Shown: one piece after another, positions 18,034 to 25,776 of the stretch | How the letters are laid out: each line of letters opens with the position of its first letter | How positions within the stretch are numbered: position 1 is the stretch's first letter | Source: an uncultured Eubacteriales bacterium | Lineage (GTDB): Bacteria > Bacillota > Clostridia > Oscillospirales > Oscillospiraceae | Reading direction: 5' to 3' | Length of the DNA stretch: 64,000 bases | NCBI GenBank assembly: GCA_900544975.1 | Contig: UQXI01000002.1 | Location: 1 to 64,000, forward strand | Program-made: the position numbers and the translations under genes | The notes under the pieces: model-generated | Database searches by the model: none | What the model was told of the DNA's origin: nothing | The model's input: the letters and a program-made list of their open reading frames with translations, nothing else

Positions 18034-18055
18034 TTTTAAGACCTCCGTCTTAAAA
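18034..18055. repeat. Perfect palindrome before the integrase
   Basis: TTTTAAGAC, a 4-nt loop, and GTCTTAAAA. On the integrase strand the loop displays GGAG. It could be an operator, an SD-sequestering hairpin, or the scar of a deletion that removed the integrase N-terminus. Confidence 0.6.
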
Positions 18056-18068
18056 TTGTTATATTTTT

Positions 18069-18100
18069 GCCGCCCCTGGATACCAACAGGGGCGGCTTTT
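18069..18100 (+). terminator. Terminator-like hairpin between integrase and accessory genes
   Basis: GCCGCCCCTG pairs with CAGGGGCGGC, followed by TTTT on the plus strand. On the minus strand, where the neighbouring genes lie, it is followed by A-rich sequence, so its direction does not match the genes beside it. Confidence 0.45.
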
Positions 18101-18101
18101 C

Positions 18102-18662
18102 TCATAGTATTATGCTACCGTCTGCACTGATGGTCTGGCCCAGGTATGCCATAGCAGCTCCAGATTTTGGGATTTTAACAAGCTTGTTTTTTATTTTTAC
18201 AACCGAAAGCTTGTTCTGACTACCCCAGGAAGGCGGTTCTGCATCAAACACAACTGCGAGAGGGTCTCCGCCAGAAGATGGTAGATAACTGATTGCGAGG
18301 GTAGCTTTGATTTTTTGTTTATTACTTCCGCTCAATCCACCTAACACTGCGCCCACTGGTCCGAAAAGGAGCCCGCCAGCAACTCCACGCCCAACAACAG
18401 ATCGATTCTTAAGCTCTGCTTCCGTCACGATATCAAATGCCAAAATGTCCGATGCCGCAATCTTATATTGCTGTATTATTTTGTCCTTCCGAAATGCGCG
18501 CGGGGATGCGTGCGACAGAATCAGGGTGTCCCCGTCAAGCTCTACGCGGAACATTGCCCTATTTGGTAAATTCCCTAGTCCGTTCAGGTAGTAGAATAGA
18601 TTTTTACCAGCCAGTTTATATCCCCTTTTTCTTTGCATTGCCGCTTTCTGTGCGCTGCCCAT
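18102..18662 (-). CDS. Hypothetical protein with a glycine-zipper segment
   Basis: 186 residues, no recognised family. The N-terminal ~100 residues look like an all-beta, PH-like fold. They are followed by VVGRGVAGGLLFGPVGAVLGGLSG, a glycine-rich hydrophobic stretch of the kind that packs in membranes, and another beta-rich part. It abuts the next minus-strand gene (shared base 18662), so the two form an operon next to the repressor, a usual place for lysogenic-conversion or exclusion genes. No function is assigned. Confidence 0.6.
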   Translation of the reverse strand: MGSAQKAAMQRKRGYKLAGKNLFYYLNGLGNLPNRAMFRVELDGDTLILSHASPRAFRKDKIIQQYKIAASDILAFDIVTEAELKNRSVVGRGVAGGLLFGPVGAVLGGLSGSNKQKIKATLAISYLPSSGGDPLAVVFDAEPPSWGSQNKLSVVKIKNKLVKIPKSGAAMAYLGQTISADGSIIL

Positions 18663-19264
18663 TAAGGCTGCTCAAACAGGTCCCCGTAGGATATCTTTAC
18701 CATTGTAATTTTTCCATCTTCATATCCTATCCAAATATCATGCACTCCACAGTAATACGCCCGGTAGTAGGACCCTGTGTCGTTAATCTCTGTATTCTTA
18801 TATTTTGAAAGATTAAACATTTTCAAAAATTCGTTCTTGTTAGAGTAGTTAATCTCTTTCCACAGTGTCACTCTTTGCAGGCCATCGTTGTTAAAACTAT
18901 ACTCCTCGTCATTGTAGTACAGCGTCCTGATCGGATAGCGTCTGCCACTGCCCGTCACGTAATCCCACTCTTCAACATTATCCGGTTCACCGAGCTGTTC
19001 GACCAGTTCATCTTCAGTAATATTTTGCCCCTCCTTGACCTCATACTGAAGAGCGTCAAAAACTACTGATACAGGCTCCTTAGGTTCTCGCGCCTCCTTG
19101 GAAATGGATGCGATACCGGCAACTGCCACCAAGAGGAAGAATAGGATAGACCATAAACACCCATGGCCTTTCAACGTCCTTTTGCAAACAGGGCACACCT
19201 TTGCTTTCTTGTCAATCTCAGATTGACAGTGCTTGCATTTCTTTAACTGCTGATTTCCTTCCAT
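18662..19264 (-). CDS. Zinc-ribbon membrane-anchored protein
   Basis: 200 residues. The N-terminus has a zinc ribbon CKHCQSEIDKKAKVCPVC, followed by one transmembrane helix (LWSILFFLLVAVAGIA) near residue 40 and an extracytoplasmic, acidic domain of ~140 residues containing ITEDELVEQLGEPD, reminiscent of SmpA/BamE-like small repeats. Expressed from the lysogenic side, it may alter the host envelope or exclude other phages. That role is inference from position only. Confidence 0.6.
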   Translation of the reverse strand: MEGNQQLKKCKHCQSEIDKKAKVCPVCKRTLKGHGCLWSILFFLLVAVAGIASISKEAREPKEPVSVVFDALQYEVKEGQNITEDELVEQLGEPDNVEEWDYVTGSGRRYPIRTLYYNDEEYSFNNDGLQRVTLWKEINYSNKNEFLKMFNLSKYKNTEINDTGSYYRAYYCGVHDIWIGYEDGKITMVKISYGDLFEQP

Positions 19265-19365
19265 TTTATATCCCCTTTTCCTTTTTTATTGCCACCAGCG
19301 TTAAACTGAATGGTTGCTACGTAAAAGCCGCCCTCGCTCGCACTTACTTCAAAAGCGCTTTCCAG

Positions 19366-20127
19366 TTATTCGCCCACAACCCAATCAGGATTCAAGACCC
19401 CAATTACTTTCCCGATACACCTGGAATCTTCGTCCAACCCTATGTCCTGGTATGCGGGGTTTGCGCTCTCCAAGTGGTCTCCGCGATAGATTTTTATGAA
19501 TCGGTCTCCGCCACGGATAAAGACACCGGTCTCCCCTAATCTCACAGATGGTTGCTCCCGCACCAAAACGCGGTCCCCATCATGGATCTGTGGCTCCATG
19601 CTATCTCCGTGGACACGCATTATGTAATCTGCCTTGGCCGTCCACTTATTGTACAACACTGCAACTTGCTCGTTGGTATCGTCATCCGCAAACTCGCCGG
19701 TACCGGCAGAGGCAGCTTGGATTGGCTCTGGCAGGTGGATAACCTTGCTGTCATCGTTAATCATGACTTGTTGCGTTTTATGTGCTTGAGTTGCAATAGC
19801 TTTGAACAAAATCCCAACTATGTGCTGCCATTGTGCGTCTAATGCGTCATAATCTCTGGCTATCTTCAGTGCGCTTTCTGAGTATGGGTGCGGATCGAAG
19901 TTTCGGATAGTAGCACTATGTGTCCCATACGGGTCATTTGATATGCCCAATAAGTAATCGACAGTCGTGCCACACGCCTGCGCTATTTTGGCGATTAGAT
20001 CCGATTTCGGGTCATGCTTGCCGCTTTCGTATCCGTGAAATGTATTTGGTGCAACACCTATAATCTCCGCGAGCTCTCGCTGTGAAAATCCAGCGCGTTC
20101 GCGTGCTTCTTTAATCTGAAATTTCAT
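19366..20127 (-). CDS. CI-like repressor with S24 autocleavage domain
   Basis: 253 residues. An XRE helix-turn-helix covers residues 1-62 (FSQRELAEIIGVAPNTFHGYESGKH). An Ala-Gly cleavage site AASAGTGE lies at 141-142, and an S24/LexA peptidase fold carries Ser176 (HGDSMEP) and Lys212 (RFIKIY). It should be cleaved with activated RecA after DNA damage. It is divergent from two small XRE genes, with operators between them, so it is the lysogeny repressor. All catalytic residues are visible, so the switch looks functional. Confidence 0.92.
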   Translation of the reverse strand: MKFQIKEARERAGFSQRELAEIIGVAPNTFHGYESGKHDPKSDLIAKIAQACGTTVDYLLGISNDPYGTHSATIRNFDPHPYSESALKIARDYDALDAQWQHIVGILFKAIATQAHKTQQVMINDDSKVIHLPEPIQAASAGTGEFADDDTNEQVAVLYNKWTAKADYIMRVHGDSMEPQIHDGDRVLVREQPSVRLGETGVFIRGGDRFIKIYRGDHLESANPAYQDIGLDEDSRCIGKVIGVLNPDWVVGE

Positions 20128-20167
20128 GCAAGTTTCCTCCGCCAGGGCGCTTTAACGGTTTGGCACT

Positions 20168-20196
20168 ATCATATATCATTTTTGTCTCGTCGTCAA
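20168..20196 (-). promoter_or_regulatory. Repressor promoter
   Basis: On the minus strand TTGACG (20191-20196) and TATGAT (20168-20173) are 17 bp apart, 41 bp before the repressor start. Confidence 0.65.
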
Positions 20197-20203
20197 TCAA
20201 AAA

Positions 20204-20292
20204 GTTCTATTTTCTAGATGGATTTTTCCAGCTCCCCCTTGACAAATTCTAGAAAATAGACTATTATAGCGGCATAGTTCTAGAATCTAGAT
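20204..20292. promoter_or_regulatory. Three repressor operator copies
   Basis: Related 16-bp sites occur at 20204-20219 (reverse strand), 20245-20260 (within the early-promoter spacer) and 20277-20292 (reverse strand). They share the pattern ATCTAGAWWMTAGAAC. The arrangement matches a lambdoid-style switch controlling both promoters. Confidence 0.7.
20239..20267 (+). promoter_or_regulatory. Early (lytic) promoter
   Basis: TTGACA (20239-20244), 17-bp spacer occupied by an operator, TATTAT (20262-20267). Reads into the Cro-like gene. Confidence 0.75.
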
Positions 20293-20310
20293 TTTTACGG
20301 GAGGGAGATC

Positions 20311-20523
20311 ATGAAAGCTAACGTTGAAGCTGAACGTGTCAGAATGCAGCTTACCAAGGCAGAGGCTGCAGCAAGGCTCTGTGTCTCTGCCAAGACGTAT
20401 GGGGAGTATATCCGTGAAAAAAGGCCGATTCCGTCTGACGTGCTAGTCCGAATGTCTCGTCTATTTGGCTGCAGTACTGACTATCTGCTTGGTATGGATA
20501 ATCTGCCGAAAGAAGGAAGGTGA
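20311..20523 (+). CDS. Cro-like XRE regulator
   Basis: 70 residues, a single helix-turn-helix (LTKAEAAARLCVSAKTYGEYI) ending in the STDYLLGMD motif shared with the repressor family. GGGAGGGAGATC precedes the ATG. As the first gene of the early transcript under repressor operators, it likely plays the Cro role. Confidence 0.8.
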   Translation: MKANVEAERVRMQLTKAEAAARLCVSAKTYGEYIREKRPIPSDVLVRMSRLFGCSTDYLLGMDNLPKEGR

Positions 20524-20527
20524 GAAT

Positions 20528-20716
20528 ATGAAAATGACGTTAAAAGCAGCGAGGATTAACGCAGGGCTAACTCAGGAGCAAGTCCGCGAAAAGACAGGAA
20601 TTGCCCGTAGTACGCTGACACGTTGGGAGCATGGCAAGTCATCCCTCCAGGTCCGCGATCTAGCAACCTTATGCGAACTGTACAGGGTGCCTATGGAGTG
20701 CATCAAAGAAAAGTGA
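20528..20716 (+). CDS. XRE family small DNA-binding protein
   Basis: 62 residues covering one helix-turn-helix: KAARINAGLTQEQVREKTGI, then a recognition-helix region RSTLTRWEHGK. The ATG at 20528 has GGTGAG upstream; an open frame before it overlaps the Cro-like gene. Probably an early regulator. Confidence 0.8.
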   Translation: MKMTLKAARINAGLTQEQVREKTGIARSTLTRWEHGKSSLQVRDLATLCELYRVPMECIKEK

Positions 20717-20771
20717 AAGAGCAGGGTGCTGCAACACCCCGCCCAGTCTATTGCTCCGCCGGTAGAGATAG

Positions 20772-20912
20772 TTATTTCTTATTTCCCGGCTTGGTCTGCG
20801 ACAGTGCACTTCCGGCAACGCTTTTAGACTTAGGGCTATAGCGTCCATCTCTTAGAATTTGAGATGCCTTAGTTGCAACGGTCTTACTGGTTTGCTTTGT
20901 ATTTGTGGCCAT
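20772..20912 (-). CDS. Small Ser/Lys-rich conserved-type protein (46 aa)
   Basis: On the minus strand an ATG at 20912, preceded by AAAGGAGGG, opens a 46-residue frame ending KPGNKK. The sequence contains KASQILRDGRYSPKSKSVAG and SALSQTKPG. From memory, short proteins of this type occur in many phages and plasmids without known function. The gene is antisense to the early transcript. The strong SD and the composition support it as real. Confidence 0.65.
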   Translation of the reverse strand: MATNTKQTSKTVATKASQILRDGRYSPKSKSVAGSALSQTKPGNKK

Positions 20913-21032
20913 ATAAGCCCTCCTTTCTGTCCGTTATGAAGCGATTGTACTACATTTTGCGTTTTTCGTCAAGCACCAGGTACCAGATATTGAAATGTAT
21001 TTACCTTAAGCCCACGAAAGAAGGTGAACGAC

Positions 21033-21206
21033 ATGGGTAATAAATCAGCAAAATCTAGAGACACCTGCGAGGTCCGCGCCGAGAATGCGGCGAATGACCC
21101 CAGGATCGCAGAAAAAGACCACACGCAATGCCGTACGTGCGGTCGGGATGTTAGTGCGAAGTGGAATTTTTGCCCCGAGTGTGGGAAGCTGGTTATTCTT
21201 CCTTGA
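21033..21206 (+). CDS. Small zinc-ribbon protein
   Basis: 57 residues ending in a zinc ribbon with ligands CRTC and CPEC (CxxC...CxxC). GAAGGTG precedes the ATG at 21033; a GTG at 21024 is less likely. It overlaps the convergent zinc-ribbon gene on the other strand by 14 bp. Function unknown; probably binds nucleic acid or protein. Confidence 0.6.
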   Translation: MGNKSAKSRDTCEVRAENAANDPRIAEKDHTQCRTCGRDVSAKWNFCPECGKLVILP

Positions 21207-21435
21207 ATTTCTTGGGCTGAATGTACCCTTGCTGCATGAAGAATGTTTCCTCTCCACATTGCGGGCAATAGCACATTTCGTCCAACAATTCAGTCTGCTC
21301 GCCATTGTTCATAACGCAGAGATCGTTCGTACAGTGGTTTTTAAGGTATGATCTACAATTAAAGCAAAATACGTCACTTTCGAGGCACTCGGGATTTCCA
21401 CAGCGCGGGCAAACGATATTATCATTTTCTTCCAT
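21193..21435 (-). CDS. Small protein with two zinc-ribbon motifs
   Basis: 80 residues with CPRC/CFNC and CYCPQCG pairs, suggesting two zinc sites. AAAGGAGGTG precedes the ATG. It is convergent with the plus-strand zinc-ribbon gene and isolated on this strand, so it may be expressed in the lysogen. Confidence 0.6.
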   Translation of the reverse strand: MEENDNIVCPRCGNPECLESDVFCFNCRSYLKNHCTNDLCVMNNGEQTELLDEMCYCPQCGEETFFMQQGYIQPKKFKEE

Positions 21436-21538
21436 GCTCGCACCTCCTTTCTCGTCCCGATTTTATCATATTTTTGGGCGGGCTATAAGGGGGGACAGCT
21501 GCGGAAGAAACATCAACGCAATAAAGGAGGCACCCACC

Positions 21539-21718
21539 ATGAAGCTACTTGACGTCGAGGGTGTCAAAGCCCTCATCCCAGTTCAAAACACAAAGGCCTA
21601 CGCCATCATCCGGCAGCTGAATGAAGAGCTGCAAAGCAAGGGGTACATGACCATCCGGGGGCACGTGCCAGAGAGATACCAGATGGAGCGCTTCTGCCTG
21701 GAGGAAGATACCCCATGA
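21539..21718 (+). CDS. Small putative winged-helix DNA-binding protein
   Basis: 59 residues (LLDVEGVKALIPVQNTKAYA, then IIRQLNEELQSKGYM), resembling the compact helix-turn-helix proteins that occupy the excisionase position in Clostridial phages. AAAGGAGG precedes the ATG at 21539; the frame is open upstream but not coding. Its stop overlaps the next start. Excisionase is a reasonable guess, not shown. Confidence 0.6.
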   Translation: MKLLDVEGVKALIPVQNTKAYAIIRQLNEELQSKGYMTIRGHVPERYQMERFCLEEDTP

Positions 21719-21900
21719 TCCGCTGCTACAACTTCGAAGTCTACACCGAATCCCTCGACGGCATCATCCGCTACCGCAAAGTCCGAGCCACCAGCGCAGA
21801 GCATGCAGAGCGGATGGTAAAGGCAGGGCTGCAAAAGGGATGGAAGATAACCGGTACCGTACATCAATTTAAATTGGAGGAAATAGGAAATGGAAAATAA
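21715..21900 (+). CDS. Hypothetical phage protein (61 aa)
   Basis: 61 residues with an alternating beta-alpha-beta pattern (YNFEVYTES, AEHAERMVKAGLQKGW, KITGTVHQF). The ATGA overlap with the previous gene indicates coupled translation. No family recognised. Confidence 0.55.
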   Translation: MIRCYNFEVYTESLDGIIRYRKVRATSAEHAERMVKAGLQKGWKITGTVHQFKLEEIGNGK

Positions 21901-22057
21901 GGAAACCTGCAAGAGGCCGAATGGCTGTAAAAAGCGCCACATACAGGATGTGGCGCAGGAGTTGATTGAAGCAAATAGAAGAAGAGTTGCGGCAGAGACG
22001 GAAGTCCACTTTTTGCTTGTGGAGCTGCTCGGCTTTTTAACGATCGTTGTGAATTAG
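21890..22057 (+). CDS. Hypothetical phage protein (55 aa)
   Basis: ATG at 21890 with GGAGG at 21876-21880. The 55-residue product starts with a basic Cys-containing segment (ETCKRPNGCKKRH), continues as a helix and ends in a hydrophobic tail. It overlaps the previous gene by 11 nt. No function assigned. Confidence 0.5.
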   Translation: MENKETCKRPNGCKKRHIQDVAQELIEANRRRVAAETEVHFLLVELLGFLTIVVN

Positions 22058-22270
22058 AATATGAGTGAGTTTTACGAGTCCGTTTCTCTGGTTGACCGTA
22101 CGAATGGTGTCCATCAAGTGGTACAGACGTTCGCAGTCGGCCTCTGACACAGAATTCAGGCAAGTATGGCACTTGGCAGCATAGCGGATTTCCCTCTTGT
22201 GATCTGCGTCAAGAATGAAATAGATAAGGCTCCCGCAATGTTGGCAAGATCCCTCGAATTCAAAAGTCAT
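22037..22270 (-). CDS. Small zinc-ribbon protein
   Basis: 77 residues with CQHC near residue 9 and CHTC near 34, so one zinc site, followed by an amphipathic helix. AAAGGAG precedes the ATG. It is antisense and convergent to the previous gene, overlapping by 21 bp. It is the second isolated minus-strand zinc-ribbon gene in the early region. Confidence 0.55.
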   Translation of the reverse strand: MTFEFEGSCQHCGSLIYFILDADHKREIRYAAKCHTCLNSVSEADCERLYHLMDTIRTVNQRNGLVKLTHILIHNDR

Positions 22271-22416
22271 AGAACTTTACTCCTTTCTGCGTTGATAGCT
22301 AGGTATGCGCGATCTGAAGCCGTGAATATACTCAGCGATTATATCACATCTTGGAACAATGTGGCAACGTGGCAACAGAAACGCAATATAAATCAAAATA
22401 GGAGACGTGAGAGACT

Positions 22417-22632
22417 ATGCCCTTTAACCCTAAAACCCTGGAGGCGGAGATGTTTTCTGCTGTAGACGCCAATCATCGCCGCGCTATTCATAATGCTGCG
22501 CTGGTGGATAAGCCCACACCAGTGACCCCCGGTCAACCAGCTGCAGACGCTGTGCCACTGTGGGTGCAGATCACCGGGACAGCAACATTTGCGCTGATTT
22601 GCGCAATTTGCATAATTTACTGCCTGCAATGA
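22417..22632 (+). CDS. Small tail-anchored membrane protein
   Basis: 71 residues: a soluble N-terminus rich in Pro/Ala/Asp and one C-terminal membrane helix (TGTATFALICAICIIYCLQ). No recognised family. It lies before the HNH-like gene in the early operon. Confidence 0.5.
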   Translation: MPFNPKTLEAEMFSAVDANHRRAIHNAALVDKPTPVTPGQPAADAVPLWVQITGTATFALICAICIIYCLQ

Positions 22633-22645
22633 GGAGGTGATATCA

Positions 22646-23071
22646 ATGCAAATCAAGGAGATGCAAAATGGCCGCCACCTGCGTGCCAAATGGCTTAGCA
22701 TCCAACGAGGATCGTGTACCAAGAGCTGGCGCGACTTTGATACATTTTGTCAATGGGCCATAGCCCATGGCTGTGGCGATGATCGCCGGCTTAAGCGGGT
22801 TGATCCATCCAAACCTTGGGGCCCGCACAACTGCAAGATCATCCAGGTATCCACCACTACCGAGGATGATGGATTTTCGGCGCGGTGGAATGCCACTGTG
22901 GCGGATTTCCGCCGGCGGCTGGCGTGGGCGGATGCCAACGATCCCACTGCCATTACCCGGCTGCTGCGCAATGGTGTGGCGGTAGCAAAAAAGGCCGCCC
23001 CCGGAACTGGTACTTCCGAGAGCGGCAAAGCAAATAACTGCACCTCCATTATAGCAGTCGGGAGGGTGTGA
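22646..23071 (+). CDS. Hypothetical early phage protein
   Basis: 141 residues. It contains W..FDTFCQWAIAHG and RVDPSKPWGPHNC, a pattern shared with small HNH/AP2-associated phage modules that contact DNA, but no nuclease motif is complete. GAGGAGGTGAT precedes the ATG at 22646. Ends 4 nt before the yqaJ-like frame. Confidence 0.5.
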   Translation: MQIKEMQNGRHLRAKWLSIQRGSCTKSWRDFDTFCQWAIAHGCGDDRRLKRVDPSKPWGPHNCKIIQVSTTTEDDGFSARWNATVADFRRRLAWADANDPTAITRLLRNGVAVAKKAAPGTGTSESGKANNCTSIIAVGRV

Positions 23072-23075
23072 GTCA

Positions 23076-23726
23076 ATGCCGGAGATTAAAACTCATGCAG
23101 AATGGCTTCAGGCCCGGCTGAAGGGTATCGGCGCCAGCGAGGCCAGCACTGTTGTTGGCCAGAATCCCTATATGTCCAACGTAGATCTATGGCGGATCAA
23201 AGTTGGGCAACGGCAGGCAGCCGATATCAGCAATAAGGCCTGTGTGGCCTATGGCCATGCTGCTGAGGGGCCCATTCGAAATCTGTTTGCCTTGGACTAC
23301 TCCGATACATACAGCGTGAGCTATGGCGGAGAGTTCGACATGATCCACAATCCAGAGTGCCCCTGGCTGTTTGCCACCCTGGACGGGCGGCTGGTGGAGC
23401 TATCCACCGGCTGCCCCGGCATCCTGGAGATCAAAACCACCGAAATCCTCCGCTCCATGTAGCGGGAGAAATGGCGGGACAAGATCCCAGGTAACTACTA
23501 CATCCAAATTCTGCACTAACTCCTGGCCACCGGCTGGGATTTTGCCGTACTCCATGCCCAACTCAAGCGGGTGTGGGACGGCGAAATCCGGACGGAGCGG
23601 AGACCCTACCGGATCAACCGGGAGGATGTGCAAGATGATCTGGATTATCTGCTGGAGCAGGAGATTGCATTCTGGCGGACAGTCCAAAAGGGCCGGGAGT
23701 CGCCTCTGCTGCTCCCGGAAATATAG
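23076..23726 (+). pseudogene. YqaJ-type viral exonuclease, nonsense-mutated
   Basis: The frame begins as a lambda-exonuclease-fold YqaJ protein: KGIGASEASTVVGQNPY, FATLDGRLVE and the catalytic LEIKTT. It is then interrupted by TAG at 23460 and TAA at 23518, both in frame, before continuing (YYIQ, then ATGWDFAVLHAQLKRVW) to TAG at 23724. The first half retains the catalytic D and ExK residues but loses the C-terminal half. This exonuclease normally works with RecT, which is intact downstream. Confidence 0.85.
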
Positions 23727-23738
23727 GAGGGAATAATC

Positions 23739-23999
23739 ATGGAAAAACGGAATCTTGTGCAAGTCCGGTACCGGGGCCGCCGTTCCGGCAAATTCGAGGG
23801 CGATGCGTATACCTATGTTGCGGACGTGCCACTGGAGGTGGGCGATATCGTCAATGTGCCCACCAAGTACGGTGAGTCGGAGGCCCAGGTCTGCCGGGTG
23901 AATGTGCTGGAAGAGGAGATCCCCGCATGGTGCGGGATGCTCCGGCATATCACCGAGGCTGCTGTGCCTCAGGATATGTTTTCCGAATTTTTTGCTTAG
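23739..23999 (+). CDS. Hypothetical phage protein (86 aa)
   Basis: 86 residues, mostly beta (VQVRYRGRR, YTYVADVPLEVGDIVNVPTK), resembling small beta-barrel proteins found between yqaJ and recT in Clostridial phages. AGGAGGG precedes the ATG. No function assigned. Confidence 0.6.
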   Translation: MEKRNLVQVRYRGRRSGKFEGDAYTYVADVPLEVGDIVNVPTKYGESEAQVCRVNVLEEEIPAWCGMLRHITEAAVPQDMFSEFFA

Positions 24000-24011
24000 G
24001 AGGTGCAACCG

Positions 24012-24839
24012 GTGGAAATCCAGATTTTTAATCCCACGCAAGCCCAGCCGCTGCCGGAAATCAGCTGGAACTATGCAGAGCTGAAGCAGCAGTTGGAAGC
24101 CGGCCTGGCCAACTACAAAGGCCTGGCCTACGGCGATGACCAGATTGGCGGGGCCAAAAAGGATCGCGCCCGGCTGAATAAGCTGGCCGACGCCATCGAT
24201 AGCAAGAGGAAAGAAATGAAGGCCCTATACCTGCGGCCCTACGAATCCTTCGAGGCCCAGGCGAAAGAGCTGGTGGGCATGGTCAAGGCTGCAGTTAAGG
24301 AGATTGATGATCAAGTCAAGGACTATGAAGCCACCAGGAAAGAGGAAAAACGTCAGTCCATCTTAGAGCAGTACCGTGCCATGATTGGCAGCCTGGCGGA
24401 GCTGGTACCCTACGAAAGGCTGCACAATCCCAAGTGGCTGAATGTCAGCGTCGGTATGGGTGCCATCTGCCAGGAGCTGGGCAATAAGATCGATCGGATC
24501 ACCGCCGGTCTGGCAGCTATTGATGGGCTGCAGCTGCCCCCGGAGCTGGCAGGGCCAGTCAAATCCACTTTCCTGCGAGATTTTGATCTGGCGGCGGCAC
24601 TGGCCGAAAAGGATCGACTGCAGCGGCAGCAAGAGGAACTGGCCAGGTATGAGGCGGCGAAAGCTGCTCAAGTAAGCCAAACGCCTCCTGTGGTGATGCA
24701 GAGCGCCCCGGAGCCGGAGGGGCCGCCTGCGGCAGAAGAGATTTTTACCGTGAACTTCCGGATCCGTGTCACCCGCTCACAGCTCCAGAGCCTGAAGCAA
24801 GCAATGATCAATCTGGGCATCAAACCCGAGAGAATTTAA
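24012..24839 (+). CDS. DUF1351 family phage protein
   Basis: 275 residues, largely helical, with a long coiled-coil-like middle (LADAIDSKRKEMKALYLRPY, then VKDYEATRKEEKRQ). DUF1351 proteins sit beside RecT/Erf recombinases in temperate phages and are presumed to assist recombination or replication. The GTG at 24012 is chosen because AGGAGGTG ends 6 nt before it; an in-frame GTG at 24003 lies inside that SD. Confidence 0.8.
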   Translation: MEIQIFNPTQAQPLPEISWNYAELKQQLEAGLANYKGLAYGDDQIGGAKKDRARLNKLADAIDSKRKEMKALYLRPYESFEAQAKELVGMVKAAVKEIDDQVKDYEATRKEEKRQSILEQYRAMIGSLAELVPYERLHNPKWLNVSVGMGAICQELGNKIDRITAGLAAIDGLQLPPELAGPVKSTFLRDFDLAAALAEKDRLQRQQEELARYEAAKAAQVSQTPPVVMQSAPEPEGPPAAEEIFTVNFRIRVTRSQLQSLKQAMINLGIKPERI

Positions 24840-24852
24840 GGAGGGCCGTAAG

Positions 24853-25764
24853 ATGGCAGTCAGCAATTCGCTCGCTCCCCAGAGGGGCAGCAAGCAGACC
24901 TTCAGCGCGTTCCTGACTTCGGACGCAATCAAACACCGGATCAATGGCATGGTGGGCAGCAAGGATGGGCAGCGATTCATCACTTCCATCATCTCCGCCG
25001 TCAGCATCAACCCCGCCCTGGCGGAGTGCGATCACGGCACAATCCTATCTGCTGCCCTGCAGGGAGAGGCCCTGAAGCTCTCTCCGTCCCCGCAACTGGG
25101 GCAGTACTACATGGTGCCATACGGCGACAAAAAGCGGGGCTGTAAGGTGGCCCAATTCCAGGTTGGCTATAAAGGATACGTCCAGTTGGCCATTCGGTCC
25201 GGCTACTTCAAAAAACTGAACGTCTTGCCAATAAAGGAGGGCGAGCTGGAACGGTTTGACCCCTTGAATGAAGAAATCGAAGTCTCCTGGGTGGCAGACG
25301 AGGCCAAGAGGGAAACTCTGCCCACAGCCGGTTATTACGCCATGTTCGAGTACAACAACGGGTTCCGGAAAGCCATGTACTGGAGCCGGGAGAAGATGAT
25401 GGCCCACGCCGACCGGTATAGCGCCGCATTCAGCGCCAAGAAGTACCGCGACATGCTGGATGGGAAAATTCCACAGAGTGAAATGTGGAAGCTCTCCTCC
25501 TTCTGGTATAAGGATTTTGACGCTATGGCTACCAAAACCATGCTGCGGCAGCTGATCAGCAAGTGGGGAATCATGTCTATCGAGATGCAGAAGGCCATCG
25601 AGAGCGATATGGGTGTGATCGGCGATGACGGAAGCATTGATTATGTAGATAACGCCGCCTCGGAGGCAGAAGCGCCAATCATCGAAGCAGATCCTGCCAC
25701 TGGTGAAGTGGTACCCCTCAGTACTCCCACAGACGACCCCACCGCCAACTTTTTCGAGCAGTAA
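24853..25764 (+). CDS. recT: RecT family single-strand annealing protein
   Basis: 303 residues with the RecT core: SAVSINPALAECDHGTILSA, ALKLSPSPQLGQYYMVPY, GCKVAQFQVGYKGYVQLAIR. It anneals complementary single strands during phage recombination. AAGGAGGG lies before the ATG. Its usual exonuclease partner is broken here, so RecT may act alone or with host nucleases. Confidence 0.92.
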   Translation: MAVSNSLAPQRGSKQTFSAFLTSDAIKHRINGMVGSKDGQRFITSIISAVSINPALAECDHGTILSAALQGEALKLSPSPQLGQYYMVPYGDKKRGCKVAQFQVGYKGYVQLAIRSGYFKKLNVLPIKEGELERFDPLNEEIEVSWVADEAKRETLPTAGYYAMFEYNNGFRKAMYWSREKMMAHADRYSAAFSAKKYRDMLDGKIPQSEMWKLSSFWYKDFDAMATKTMLRQLISKWGIMSIEMQKAIESDMGVIGDDGSIDYVDNAASEAEAPIIEADPATGEVVPLSTPTDDPTANFFEQ

Positions 25765-25776
25765 AGGAGGATTCCT

